A stretch of DNA of 35,290 nt from Acidimicrobiales bacterium. GTDB lineage: Bacteria; Actinomycetota; Acidimicrobiia; Acidimicrobiales; RAAP-2. The notes beneath the pieces are model-generated. The model worked only from the letters and a program-made list of their open reading frames with translations, was not told the origin of the DNA and did not search any database. How positions within the stretch are numbered: the first letter of the stretch is position 1; the number at the start of each line of letters is the position of its first letter. The position numbers and the translations under genes are program-made. Shown here piece after piece: positions 14,342-22,155 of this stretch. The DNA lies in contig JADGOF010000002.1 in the NCBI GenBank assembly GCA_017883105.1, positions 1 to 35,290 of the forward strand, written 5' to 3'.

Positions 14342-16372
14342 TCATGCGGGGACCTGCTGCGAGTCAACGCCTACCGCATCAGAGGGAAGGCAAGCTCGGC
14401 GACCGGATGCCGATCCGCCATCAGATTCGGATCCGGAGACAGCGCGACGAGAGCTCACCGATTGCTCGGACCGAGTCGTGACGAACAGCAACTGCCGCAC
14501 GGCATCATTGTCCCGACGGGCGGTGGCTTCGTGTAGTTGCTGGATGCGGTGTGCGAGTTCAGCGGCTGGTGCTGTCATCGGGATCAGCCGATTGATGTAC
14601 GGGTGATAGGTGGTGATGACCTGTTCGTCGGGCGTCCGGAGCTCCTCGTTGAGTTTTTCCCCAGGACGTACGCCGACCACTTCGATGGAGATGTCGACGC
14701 CCACCTGGTAACCGGAGAGCCGGATCATCCGTTCGGCCAGATCCAGAATGCGGACGGGATCACCCATTTCGAGCATAAAGATCTCGCCGCCGCCGTCGGA
14801 GAGCATCGACGACTCCAGAACCAGCTGGACGGCCTCTTCGACGCTCATGAAGAACCGGGTCATCCTGATGTCCGTGACCGTGACCGGGCCCCCATCGGCG
14901 ATCTGGCGGGTGAACGTCGGGATCACGCTGCCTCGGCTCCCCAGCACGTTGCCAAAACGCACGGTGCAGTAGGAGGAGCCGGCGGGAGCACGAGAGAGGA
15001 CCACCTGCTCGGCGAGCTGTTTGGAGGCTCCCATGACGCTCGAGGGACGAACTGCCTTGTCCGTCGAGATCTGGACGAATCGCTGAGCGCCTACTTCGAC
15101 GGCAGCCTCCACGACGTTGATCGTGCCGAACACGTTCGTCCTTGCCGCGGCGATCGGGTGATCCTCCAGCACGGGAACGTGCTTGTGGGCAGCCGCGTGG
15201 AACACGACTTCGGGCTGGAATCTCCGAAACGCCTCGAACACCGCGGAGCGATCGGTGATGTCAACGAGAGCCTGCATGCTGGGCACCCGCACGGTGGCCG
15301 CGGTGTCATGAAGATGTGTCTCATCGTGATCGAGGAGGACGAGCAGCGCCGGCTCCAGCTCGGCAACCTGCCGGCAGATCTCCGAGCCGATCGAACCGCC
15401 GGCCCCGGTCACCAGGACCCGGCGCCCGACCAACGACCGGCGCACCGTGGCGAGGTCGATGGGGACCGGTGTGCGCCCGAGCAGGTCTTCGATATGAGGC
15501 TCACGAACTCGGCGAAGCGCCGCGGTTTTGCCGGCCCCCTTGACGAGGTGGCTGACGCCTGGCAGCACCTTCATCGTGAGGTTTGCCGATTCACAGGTTT
15601 TCAGCACTCGCTCGACCACCTCCGGTGGCGGATCGGGGATGGCCAGCAGCACCTGTTGAAGGCTGTAGCGGTCAGCGGCATTCGGAATGTCCGCAATGGA
15701 ACCGACCACAGGGACTCCGAGCATGGACAGTCCGTGAGCACAGGTGTCATCGTCGAACACGGCAACCGGAACCAACCCGGCTCCGGGGCTCCGCAGCATC
15801 TCTCGGATTGCCGCCGCACCGGCATCCCGACTCCCTACGACGGCGACGCGGAGACCGACCCGTCGCGAGCCTCGTTGCCAGGCAAACAGGCGGGAATGGA
15901 AGCGAAGGAGCCCCATCCCGGCGGTGGCGAACATGCAGCCGACGACGATGACCGTCAAGGGCACGTGTCGGATGTGAGCACCGCCTCGAAGGGGGTAGAG
16001 GACAATCAACAAGCCGGCAACGCACGACGCCGAAAGCACCAGTTGACGAGCCTCATCCGCACCCGCGTGGCGCCACATGCGCCCGTAGAGCCCGAACACG
16101 CGGTTCGCCGCGAGGGTGATGATCACCGCAACAAAGAGAAAGGTGGTGAATCCCTGCCAGTAGTGGGCCGGTGCCTTGTAGCGGAAGTACGTGACCTCGG
16201 CAAGGCTGTACGCCCCCACGATAACAAACGCATCGAGGATGGTGAATACCAGTCGGGATCGGATCCGGCTGGCCCGAACGGCAATGTTCGTTCTCGAATG
16301 TTCGCTTGACGATGAGCTTCCCGAACCCGGCTTCTCGTTCGCGAAGTCGCTTTGAGACACAGATTCAACCAT
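14342..16372 (-). CDS. CapD/WbpM-type nucleotide-sugar 4,6-dehydratase
   Basis: A predicted 676-residue protein with four N-terminal membrane segments, a first nucleotide-binding region (LRVAVVGSRDAGAAAIREML) and a catalytic C-terminal Rossmann domain (VLVTGAGGSIGSEICRQ). The active-site block is ISTDKAVRPSSVMGASK, with Met in place of the usual Tyr, as is normal for long membrane-bound WbpM/PglF/CapD dehydratases. These convert UDP-GlcNAc to UDP-4-keto-6-deoxy sugar, the entry to QuiNAc, FucNAc or bacillosamine. ATG 16372 follows a GAGG-N2-GGGGG ribosome site; the longer TTG at 16408 is less likely. It is probably the first gene of a minus-strand operon with the dehydrogenase and epimerase genes. 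Confidence 0.92.
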   Translation of the reverse strand: MVESVSQSDFANEKPGSGSSSSSEHSRTNIAVRASRIRSRLVFTILDAFVIVGAYSLAEVTYFRYKAPAHYWQGFTTFLFVAVIITLAANRVFGLYGRMWRHAGADEARQLVLSASCVAGLLIVLYPLRGGAHIRHVPLTVIVVGCMFATAGMGLLRFHSRLFAWQRGSRRVGLRVAVVGSRDAGAAAIREMLRSPGAGLVPVAVFDDDTCAHGLSMLGVPVVGSIADIPNAADRYSLQQVLLAIPDPPPEVVERVLKTCESANLTMKVLPGVSHLVKGAGKTAALRRVREPHIEDLLGRTPVPIDLATVRRSLVGRRVLVTGAGGSIGSEICRQVAELEPALLVLLDHDETHLHDTAATVRVPSMQALVDITDRSAVFEAFRRFQPEVVFHAAAHKHVPVLEDHPIAAARTNVFGTINVVEAAVEVGAQRFVQISTDKAVRPSSVMGASKQLAEQVVLSRAPAGSSYCTVRFGNVLGSRGSVIPTFTRQIADGGPVTVTDIRMTRFFMSVEEAVQLVLESSMLSDGGGEIFMLEMGDPVRILDLAERMIRLSGYQVGVDISIEVVGVRPGEKLNEELRTPDEQVITTYHPYINRLIPMTAPAAELAHRIQQLHEATARRDNDAVRQLLFVTTRSEQSVSSRRAVSGSESDGGSASGRRACLPSDAVGVDSQQVPA

Positions 16373-16408
16373 CCGAAAGCCCCCTACCTCAACATGATCC
16401 CGCTGCAA

Positions 16409-16414
16409 ACACTA
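16409..16414 (-). promoter_or_regulatory. -10 box TAGTGT of the CapD-type gene
   Basis: The minus strand reads TAGTGT. Transcription would begin near 16402, about 30 nt before the ATG at 16372, leaving room for the ribosome site. No good -35 box is found. It is identical to the hexamer before the 8992 sulfotransferase. Confidence 0.35.
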
Positions 16415-16596
16415 GCGCGCTCGAACGGATTTCGCAGCTGCCGGCATGCTCTCTACCCCCGAAACTGCGGATGTTGCACGATCCCCCATCGCCCGATTCG
16501 TTCCGTGAAGGCCGATGCGCGAGCTGCGACAGTTGCCCCCTTATGAGGTAACCAGCCGACCCTGTGCGCCAAGGACGCTACCGAGATGCTGGCGGG

Positions 16597-16625
16597 TTGA
16601 CCATCCTCAATATTGGGGATCTAGC
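16597..16625 (+). promoter_or_regulatory. Promoter candidate with an 18-bp dyad in its spacer
   Basis: TTGACC (16597-16602) is followed directly by ATCCTCAAT|ATTGGGGAT (16603-16620), a palindrome with one T-G exception. A weak -10 TCTAGC (16620-16625) comes 17 bp after the -35 box. A regulator bound to the dyad would sit between the two boxes. The -10 match is poor, so an activator-dependent promoter would fit. Confidence 0.4.
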
Positions 16626-16639
16626 CGTGAGGAGTGAAT

Positions 16640-16717
16640 CGCAAGCCCGAACGCCGGCAGATCGCGTCCGGCGTGGCCGGGACCGCGAGGGCGTGGTGGT
16701 CCGGAGGTCGGCTTGTG
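16640..16717 (+). ncRNA. Candidate structured leader RNA, three-way junction
   Basis: P1 pairs CGCAAGCC (16640-16647) with GGCTTGTG (16710-16717, one G-U). P2 pairs ACGCCGG (16651-16657) with CCGGCGT (16668-16674). P3 pairs CCGGGACC (16677-16684) with GGTCCGG (16698-16704), with one bulged G. Linkers are only 3, 2 and 5 nt, giving a compact 78-nt fold in the leader of the Wzc-like gene. I compared it by eye with c-di-GMP-I, cobalamin, TPP and ydaO cores and saw no match. GC-rich DNA folds easily, so chance pairing is possible. Confidence 0.35.
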
Positions 16718-16813
16718 CTGGCGGGGGCAAAATGGCGCTCGACCTGGTGCTGGAGGCGGCTTCTCTGGTCACGATCGGCAGGGGAAGCCGAGGCCCTGCT
16801 ACCCAATAGATGC

Positions 16814-16832
16814 TGTTCGGAAAGGCCGAAGC
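16814..16832 (+). other. Small hairpin TTCGG-AAAGG-CCGAA in the leader
   Basis: TGTTCGGAAAGGCCGAAGC repeats, with one inserted G, the element at 5470-5487. It lies about 45 bp before the start of the Wzc-like gene and directly before a GGGTATATGC stretch that could serve as a second -10 region. Confidence 0.4.
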
Positions 16833-16876
16833 GGGTATATGCTTTCTCTTTCACCGGGGCAGGGAGTGGGAGATCG

Positions 16877-18484
16877 ATGGAGCCAATCGACTATGCATCG
16901 GCGCTTCGGCGCAGTTGGCGACTGCTGGTGGGGCTGGGCCTGCTCTTCGGCATCATCGCCGCGCTGATTCCGGTGAGCGGGAAGGTTGCCCATCCCACCT
17001 GGTACGGATTTCCATGGCGCGCCATCACCGTGGTCGGCTCCGCCCCGGCAGGAGGCTCCGTACTGGGCGGCAGTGTGACCGGTGCGCAGATCAGCTTCTA
17101 CGCGACGAGCGCCTCCGTCGAGCAGACCACCGCCTCGGCCGTGGGAATCGACCCGAACGTCTATTACCTGCGTGGACTGTTTTCGGCGGCCGTTGTGCCC
17201 CCTCCCCCCGGGTCACCGAAGAGGGCACAGTCGAACCAAGTCAGGCTCACTGCGAGCGGATCGACCTCTGGGAATGCCGTTGATCTGGCCAACGCCTGGG
17301 CCCAGGCGTTGGACGACAAGCTCACCTCCGTGGCCACCGATCGCCAGAAGGGACAGGCCTCGGGCTCGACTCCGAGCACCGGGTACCAAGTGATTCAAGA
17401 CGCCGTGAGTGGAGTGCGACTCCCGTCGACGATCCGCACGAGTGCAGGACAGGCCGGAAGTCGCAAGGTCCGAGGACTCGTGGGATTGGCAGTTGGTCTG
17501 GCCCTGGGGGCAGCCATCGTCTTATTGCGTGAACTTCTGGACAAGCGATTGCGCAGTGTGGCTCGGGCCGCGTCGACGTTCGACTATCCGGTGGTGGCAG
17601 AGATCCCGATCGTCGAGAGTGCAGACGGGACGCCCGAACAGGGACTGGTGGTGGTGGCCGATCCGACCTCACCCGCCGCAGAGGCCTACCGGATGCTTCG
17701 GATGTCAGTGCTCTTCGAACGGCTGGCACCCACCTCGATCCCGACCAGCGCCTTCGACTACCTCATGCAGGGCGGCAAGGGGAGCTCATCACCCGCCATC
17801 GATCCGACCGAACTGCTTCCCGCCCCGGGACCAGGTGCGCGCAAGGTCGTACTCGTCGTGTCACCCGGCACCGAGCCTACCCGCCCTCAGGTCGCCGCAA
17901 ATCTGGCCGCGGCCTACGCCGAGGCGGGTCAGCGGGTCATTGTCATCAGCACCGCGGACATCGAGGTGGGTGGTCTCGGTGAGGTGGGCGGCAACGCCAA
18001 CGGTGAGATCAGACCGGAGGACGTCGAGTCCCGCCTGGAGCCATCGAGCGTCGAGCACCTCTCCAGCCTGAAGCTTCGGCACTTCATCGACAACAGTGGC
18101 CAACTGGTGGATCGGGCCCCCGCGGTGCTCGATGCGGCACGGAGCCTCTCGGACGTGGTCATCATAGAGACCCTGCCCCTCCTGGCCGTCCACCATGCGG
18201 AGGCGCTTGCGCACGCCGTCGACGTGGTGCTGGTGGTCGGCGAGTGCGGGTCGACCACGTTCGATGACGCTCGACGGTCCGGTGACCTCCTCCGGCGGAT
18301 CAGTGCACCGGTGTTGGGCGTCGTTCTGACCAACGTACGCCTCGAACGCCGCTCGCTCCGTCGGACGCTGCCCCGCCCCGAGGCGGAGTCGGTTGCCGTG
18401 ACGTCGACTGATGGGGAAGCGACCGACCCGGTCGACCCCGGACTGTCCGCGGCGGGCGCCGCGACGACGCACTTCCAGGCCTGA
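16877..18484 (+). CDS. Wzz/Wzc-like chain-length protein, degenerate kinase domain
   Basis: A 535-residue inner-membrane protein. TM1 (about 15-32) and TM2 (about 197-217) bracket an extracytoplasmic domain, as in Wzz/CapA chain-length regulators. After the second TM comes the BY-kinase phrase VVVADPTSPAAEAYRMLRMS and a fold like the CpsD/Wzc ATPase. However, the Walker A position reads SPGTEPTRPQVAANLA (329 on), without the GEGKST lysine, Walker A' reads IVISTADIEV, and Walker B reads VVIIETLPLL. A Tyr-rich C-terminal tail is also missing. It is therefore likely a structural pseudo-kinase controlling chain length or export. GGGAG at 16862-16866 and 16868-16872 supports ATG 16877. The next gene follows after 22 bp. 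Confidence 0.85.
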   Translation: MEPIDYASALRRSWRLLVGLGLLFGIIAALIPVSGKVAHPTWYGFPWRAITVVGSAPAGGSVLGGSVTGAQISFYATSASVEQTTASAVGIDPNVYYLRGLFSAAVVPPPPGSPKRAQSNQVRLTASGSTSGNAVDLANAWAQALDDKLTSVATDRQKGQASGSTPSTGYQVIQDAVSGVRLPSTIRTSAGQAGSRKVRGLVGLAVGLALGAAIVLLRELLDKRLRSVARAASTFDYPVVAEIPIVESADGTPEQGLVVVADPTSPAAEAYRMLRMSVLFERLAPTSIPTSAFDYLMQGGKGSSSPAIDPTELLPAPGPGARKVVLVVSPGTEPTRPQVAANLAAAYAEAGQRVIVISTADIEVGGLGEVGGNANGEIRPEDVESRLEPSSVEHLSSLKLRHFIDNSGQLVDRAPAVLDAARSLSDVVIIETLPLLAVHHAEALAHAVDVVLVVGECGSTTFDDARRSGDLLRRISAPVLGVVLTNVRLERRSLRRTLPRPEAESVAVTSTDGEATDPVDPGLSAAGAATTHFQA

Positions 18485-18506
18485 CACCGGCGAACGGGTC
18501 GGTCCC

Positions 18507-19841
18507 ATGCTGCATGCAGTCCAGCTCCCGTCCGAGCCGTTCGTTGCCCTCATCGTTGCGGGCGTTCTCTTCGGGCTCGGCCGGGTCATCATCCAACGGG
18601 TGGCATTCGCCGAGGACAACCCGTGGCTGGTGAGGATCATGACGATCGGCCTGGTCCTCCACCTGTTTGCCGCATTCGCTCAGATCTTCGTTGTCGATCA
18701 CCTCTACCACGGTGTCGCTGACTGGACGAGATACACGCACCAGGGCGCGCTCCTGGCCCCCGACTTCCGCCACTTCAACTTCACCCTGGCCGGTGCCAAT
18801 GTCCGCCAGATCGTCAACGACGGATCTGTAAGCATCGCCACCGGCATCGTGATGACCCTCGTAGGGGTCAACTTGCTGGCCACGTTCCTCGTGTTCAGCT
18901 GGCTCTCCTTCATCGGGACCATCTTCTTCTACCGCGCCTTCAGCCTCACCTTCGCGGGCGCCAACACCCGCCGCTATGCGTTGATGCTGTTCCTGCTTCC
19001 GTCGCTGATCTTCTGGACGGCCGACGTGAGCAAGGAATCGATCATGATGTTCGGCCTCGGGCTCACTGCCTACGGTGCCGCGAAGATCTTTGCTCGCCGG
19101 CGGGGCGGCTTCTCGTTGGTCGTGCCCGGTGTGGCCATCGGTTACTACATTCGGCCCAACGAGCTTATCTTGGTGTTGGCCGGCTTCTCCCTGGCGATGA
19201 TGGTCCCTACCGCGGCATCCCGACGGACCTTCGGCGGACTTCGACGCCTGGCGGGGCTCGCGTTCCTCTTCTCGCTCTTGGGCCTGGCGGTGTACCTGAC
19301 ACTGCACTACCTGCACGGCGGTGCCGGCGGGAAGATATCCCTGCAGCAGACCAACGCCAACAATCAGGGGGTGGGTCTCGGATTCGGGAGCAGTGGCGTG
19401 CCGTATTCGACCAACCTGGTGACCTTCCCACGTGACATCTACGAAGTGCTGTTCAATCCTTTGCCGATCAAGGCTCATGGCACCAGCCAGCTGGTGGCTG
19501 CGCTGGAGAACACGGTGCTCATCGGTCTGATCCTGATGTCCCTCCGCCAATTGCGGATGGTGCCGCGTGCTGCGTTCGCCCGCCCCTACGTGATGCTCTG
19601 TACGGTCTACAGCGGTGCTTTTCTCTATACCTTCGCCGCACTCGGAAACCTGGGCCTCATCGAGCGCGAGCGGGTCATGCTGTTGCCGTTCCTCTTGGTC
19701 CTGCTGTGTGTTCCGCGCGCACCCCGAGGTTCGCCTCCTCGTTATGAATGGGAGCTGCGCCGGCGGGTCCGCCTCCAGGTGAGGCGGGCGGCCGAACGGA
19801 TGAGTGGCCGCTCCGGCGGCTTGGCTCCGGCGGGCAGGTAG
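18507..19841 (+). CDS. Polytopic membrane protein, possible polysaccharide polymerase
   Basis: A 444-residue protein with about ten membrane segments and a basic, Arg-rich C-terminal tail. The order of segments, a motif in an early cytoplasmic/membrane border (FWTADVSKESIMMFGLGL) and RPNELILVLAGFSLAMM recall EpsG/Wzy-like polymerases, but the identity is too weak to name one. Its place directly after the chain-length gene (22-bp gap, same strand) supports a role in polymerisation, because Wzy-like and Wzz/Wzc-like proteins act together. The start at ATG 18507 leaves out a non-hydrophobic Arg/Pro-rich N-terminus of a longer frame. The 3' end is 11 bp from a convergent sulfotransferase gene. 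Confidence 0.6.
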   Translation: MLHAVQLPSEPFVALIVAGVLFGLGRVIIQRVAFAEDNPWLVRIMTIGLVLHLFAAFAQIFVVDHLYHGVADWTRYTHQGALLAPDFRHFNFTLAGANVRQIVNDGSVSIATGIVMTLVGVNLLATFLVFSWLSFIGTIFFYRAFSLTFAGANTRRYALMLFLLPSLIFWTADVSKESIMMFGLGLTAYGAAKIFARRRGGFSLVVPGVAIGYYIRPNELILVLAGFSLAMMVPTAASRRTFGGLRRLAGLAFLFSLLGLAVYLTLHYLHGGAGGKISLQQTNANNQGVGLGFGSSGVPYSTNLVTFPRDIYEVLFNPLPIKAHGTSQLVAALENTVLIGLILMSLRQLRMVPRAAFARPYVMLCTVYSGAFLYTFAALGNLGLIERERVMLLPFLLVLLCVPRAPRGSPPRYEWELRRRVRLQVRRAAERMSGRSGGLAPAGR

Positions 19842-19852
19842 GCGCCGGCGGG

Positions 19853-20731
19853 CTACTGCTCGAACGTGTAGGTCTGCAACGTGGGGTGCTTTTCGATGAG
19901 CCGCTCTACGCCGTGCCGTTCGTCCGCCGTCCACTCGACGGCGTCGCGGCTCCGGTTCGTGCTCGGCCAGACAAGACCGGCACAGGACTCGAGGTAAGTG
20001 GCACTTGGCTCGACCTCGAGGAACCGGCAGATGTCGGCAAGAGCCGGGCCGGGGCTTGCCGCGAACGTCTCGTAGTGCACGTCCAGCAGCTCCGCCGGTT
20101 CGAGGAGTGGCCGAACCACGTGGACTGCATCGCAGATCTGTGCGTACCACGCGGTGGCATCGGTCAAGGACATCTTGTGACGGCGGGCCTCGGTGGCGAT
20201 GTTGTCGAACGGGTTCCGGGTCACGTGAATGACCCTGATGGGTACCTTGACGACCAGACGGAGCCGATCCAGGAGTTCGGGCTGCTTGGCAATCTGGAGC
20301 ACGGAGGATCTCGCCCGCTTGTCGCCGATCACCCGTAGGCGTTCGAACTGCCCCTGAAACTGATCGGGCACTTGGTACTGGTAGCCGGACCAGGTCCGGC
20401 CCATCGTGCCGAAATGCTCGTCTCGCCGGAGGATCAGTGAGAAGAGCTGAGTGCGGCGGAATCCGTGCCTCAGGTAGCTGACGGCGTCGAGCTCGTGCGA
20501 AATCACGACTTCGGGATGAGCGTTGAGGACGGCCCCGATCAGCGTGGCACCGCTCCGCGAATAGCCGATGAAGAAGCAGAAGCGCTCCAGGTCGGAGAAG
20601 GCCGGGTTTCGACGGGCGTGCAGTGCGGACGACAGGTACAACGCCGCCCACTCCCGCCCACCACGGGGGTCGCGAAGGCCGTTCCGCACCGGACGGGGAA
20701 GCCGCCGTTCGGGTGATGGCGAGCCAGTCAT
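19853..20731 (-). CDS. PAPS-dependent sulfotransferase (Sulfotransfer_1/3-like)
   Basis: A 292-residue protein. The phosphosulfate loop is FFIGYSRSGATLIGAVLNAH (about 53-72) and the 3'-phosphate block is VIHVTRNPFDNIATEARR. Later elements (LLDVHYETFAASPGPALADI, then CRFLEVEP) are those of the common sulfotransferase family that modifies sugars, lipids or small molecules. ATG 20731 is chosen over a GTG at 20824, which would add a Pro-rich stretch running towards the neighbouring glycosyltransferase gene. It lies 115 bp after that glycosyltransferase on the same strand, so both may be cotranscribed. It probably sulfates a residue of the polymer or its lipid-linked unit. Confidence 0.85.
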   Translation of the reverse strand: MTGSPSPERRLPRPVRNGLRDPRGGREWAALYLSSALHARRNPAFSDLERFCFFIGYSRSGATLIGAVLNAHPEVVISHELDAVSYLRHGFRRTQLFSLILRRDEHFGTMGRTWSGYQYQVPDQFQGQFERLRVIGDKRARSSVLQIAKQPELLDRLRLVVKVPIRVIHVTRNPFDNIATEARRHKMSLTDATAWYAQICDAVHVVRPLLEPAELLDVHYETFAASPGPALADICRFLEVEPSATYLESCAGLVWPSTNRSRDAVEWTADERHGVERLIEKHPTLQTYTFEQ

Positions 20732-20846
20732 CGGACGGTATCCGTCGTCGTCATCAGGGCGGAGGCTATCGGAGATCTCGGCTCGCTCGATGGGGGAGCA
20801 GTGCACCGGCGGAACCGGCGGCACCGGCCGTCCGACGGGGCGACCG

Positions 20847-21998
20847 TCATGTCGGTTCCGGTCGGGAACGGCCGGCGTCCAGAAGCGGTGCGAGGATCGC
20901 CATCCATTGTTCCCCCACTGCCTCCATGCTGAAATGCTTCAGGCAATGCTGTCTGGCTGCCCGCCCCATCGCCGACCGGAGTCCGGGGTCGTCGATCAAC
21001 CTGGCGGTGGCCGCAATCATGCCCGATAGGTCGTCGACGCCGACGATGAAGCCGGTCTCGCCGTCCTTCACGATCGTTCCCACGCCGGGGGCGGCGGTGG
21101 CCACCACCGGCAGGCCCGACAGGCCGGCTTCGATGAGTACGCCGGGCATGCCCTCACCGGCGGGGCGGCTGGGAAAGACCAGGGCATCGGCTCGCTGCAT
21201 CTGCTCAGCCACATCGGAGCGTGTGCCGAGCAGCTCCACGTCCGCTGCTCCCGCCGGCCCTGCCACCTTGTCACGGAGGGGCCCGTCCCCGATGAGCTCG
21301 GCCCGCAGTGTCCTTCCCTCGGCCCGAAGCGCGGCGACCACCTCGACGAAACGGTCAGGCCGCTTGCCGGTGGTCAGCGCGCCGACGAACATGAGGAGCG
21401 GTCGGATCGACTCGCCGTCTCCGCGCCGAGGGTGGAAGACCTCCGGATCGCGACCGTTGGGGGCCAGCGCCACCCGCTCGGGTGGTAACCCGAATCTGGT
21501 GACGCACTCTTCGAGGACCTCCGCTCCCTCGGCGGCCACCACCTCGGGCCGTGCCACAAGATGCTTCCAGAGCCGGAACTGCAGACGGCGATCCGAGCCG
21601 GAGTAGGTACCGATCGCGTAGTAGACCAGCGGCCGCCGGCGGCCGAGCATGGCGGGCACCAGGTACTTCAACGGCTCGCTCCCATGGGCTACGACGACCG
21701 CGGGGGCGAAGTCTGCCAGGGCGGCCCGGAGCCGAATGGCCAGGCGTAGGTTGAATCCCTCCGCTGGGGCGGATCCTCCGGGGTGGTCCAGTGAGAAGTC
21801 GGTCGCCACCCCGGCCGGCCCGTCGAACAGGCTGAGGACCCGGTGGTTCCGGACCCCCGGCGAGTCGAGATGGTCTGCCAGTGCCCGCGCCTCGCGCTGG
21901 GCGCCGCGGGCAAGCTGTGTCGGGATCACGTGGAGCACCAACGGGACGCCTTCCGGGCGTCCGGCCGCGTTGATCGCTTCATTCGTGTGCTCGGTCAT
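20847..21998 (-). CDS. Glycosyltransferase family 4 (1)
   Basis: A 383-residue GT-B enzyme. The N-terminal domain starts with VLHVIPTQLARGAQREARAL, a glycine-poor acceptor loop. The C-terminal domain has LLMFVGALTTGKRPDRFVEV, LIGDGPLRDKV and the E-x7-E donor site in PAGEGMPGVLIEAGLSGLP. It would transfer a sugar from a nucleotide donor to the growing lipid-linked unit on the inner face of the membrane. The ATG at 21998 is clear; a TAGGGT -10-like box is at 22039-22044 on the minus strand. It is divergent from the next GT4 gene. Sugar and linkage are not predictable. Confidence 0.9.
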   Translation of the reverse strand: MTEHTNEAINAAGRPEGVPLVLHVIPTQLARGAQREARALADHLDSPGVRNHRVLSLFDGPAGVATDFSLDHPGGSAPAEGFNLRLAIRLRAALADFAPAVVVAHGSEPLKYLVPAMLGRRRPLVYYAIGTYSGSDRRLQFRLWKHLVARPEVVAAEGAEVLEECVTRFGLPPERVALAPNGRDPEVFHPRRGDGESIRPLLMFVGALTTGKRPDRFVEVVAALRAEGRTLRAELIGDGPLRDKVAGPAGAADVELLGTRSDVAEQMQRADALVFPSRPAGEGMPGVLIEAGLSGLPVVATAAPGVGTIVKDGETGFIVGVDDLSGMIAATARLIDDPGLRSAMGRAARQHCLKHFSMEAVGEQWMAILAPLLDAGRSRPEPT

Positions 21999-22155
21999 CT
22001 GCGGGCCCCCTGCCCCCACCGGCCGATCCGGCCTTGAGACCCTAGCAGTCGTATCCAACGCATCCCTCCGGTACCATCGACCAGATTCGGGGAGGACGAC
22101 AGGCTGCTTCAGCTGGGCTTCTCGAGGAGCAATGCTGCCGACCTGAGGGACGTTG

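Larger units (their letters stand above)
16373..16876. other. 504-bp divergent regulatory gap
   Basis: No gene is supported here; the plus-strand frame open from 16634 encodes Arg/Trp/Ser-rich, non-conserved sequence before the true Met at 16877. The left end carries the promoter of the CapD-type gene. The middle and right part look like a long untranslated leader for the Wzc-like gene, with an operator-like dyad at 16603-16620, a foldable three-way junction at 16640-16717 and a short hairpin at 16814-16832. The stretch 16420-16590 shows nothing I can interpret. Confidence 0.6.

Noticed and set aside
14537..16309. 590-codon open frame on the plus strand
   Set aside because: Antisense to the well-supported CapD-type gene; His/Arg/Gly-rich without motifs.
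16621..16720. c-di-GMP-I riboswitch
   Set aside because: The three-way fold recalls it, but the conserved GACGCAAAGCC and GAAA-tetraloop parts are not found.
16634..16876. N-terminal extension of the Wzc-like protein
   Set aside because: Trp/Arg/Ser-rich, non-conserved; a strong ribosome site and family-like N-terminus support ATG 16877.
18300..20651. 783-codon open frame on the minus strand
   Set aside because: Covers the membrane-protein gene and a sulfotransferase in a wrong frame; composition is not protein-like.
22034..22077. Promoter of the GT4 gene at 22156
   Set aside because: TTGAGA and TACCAT are present but their spacing is wrong for a pair.
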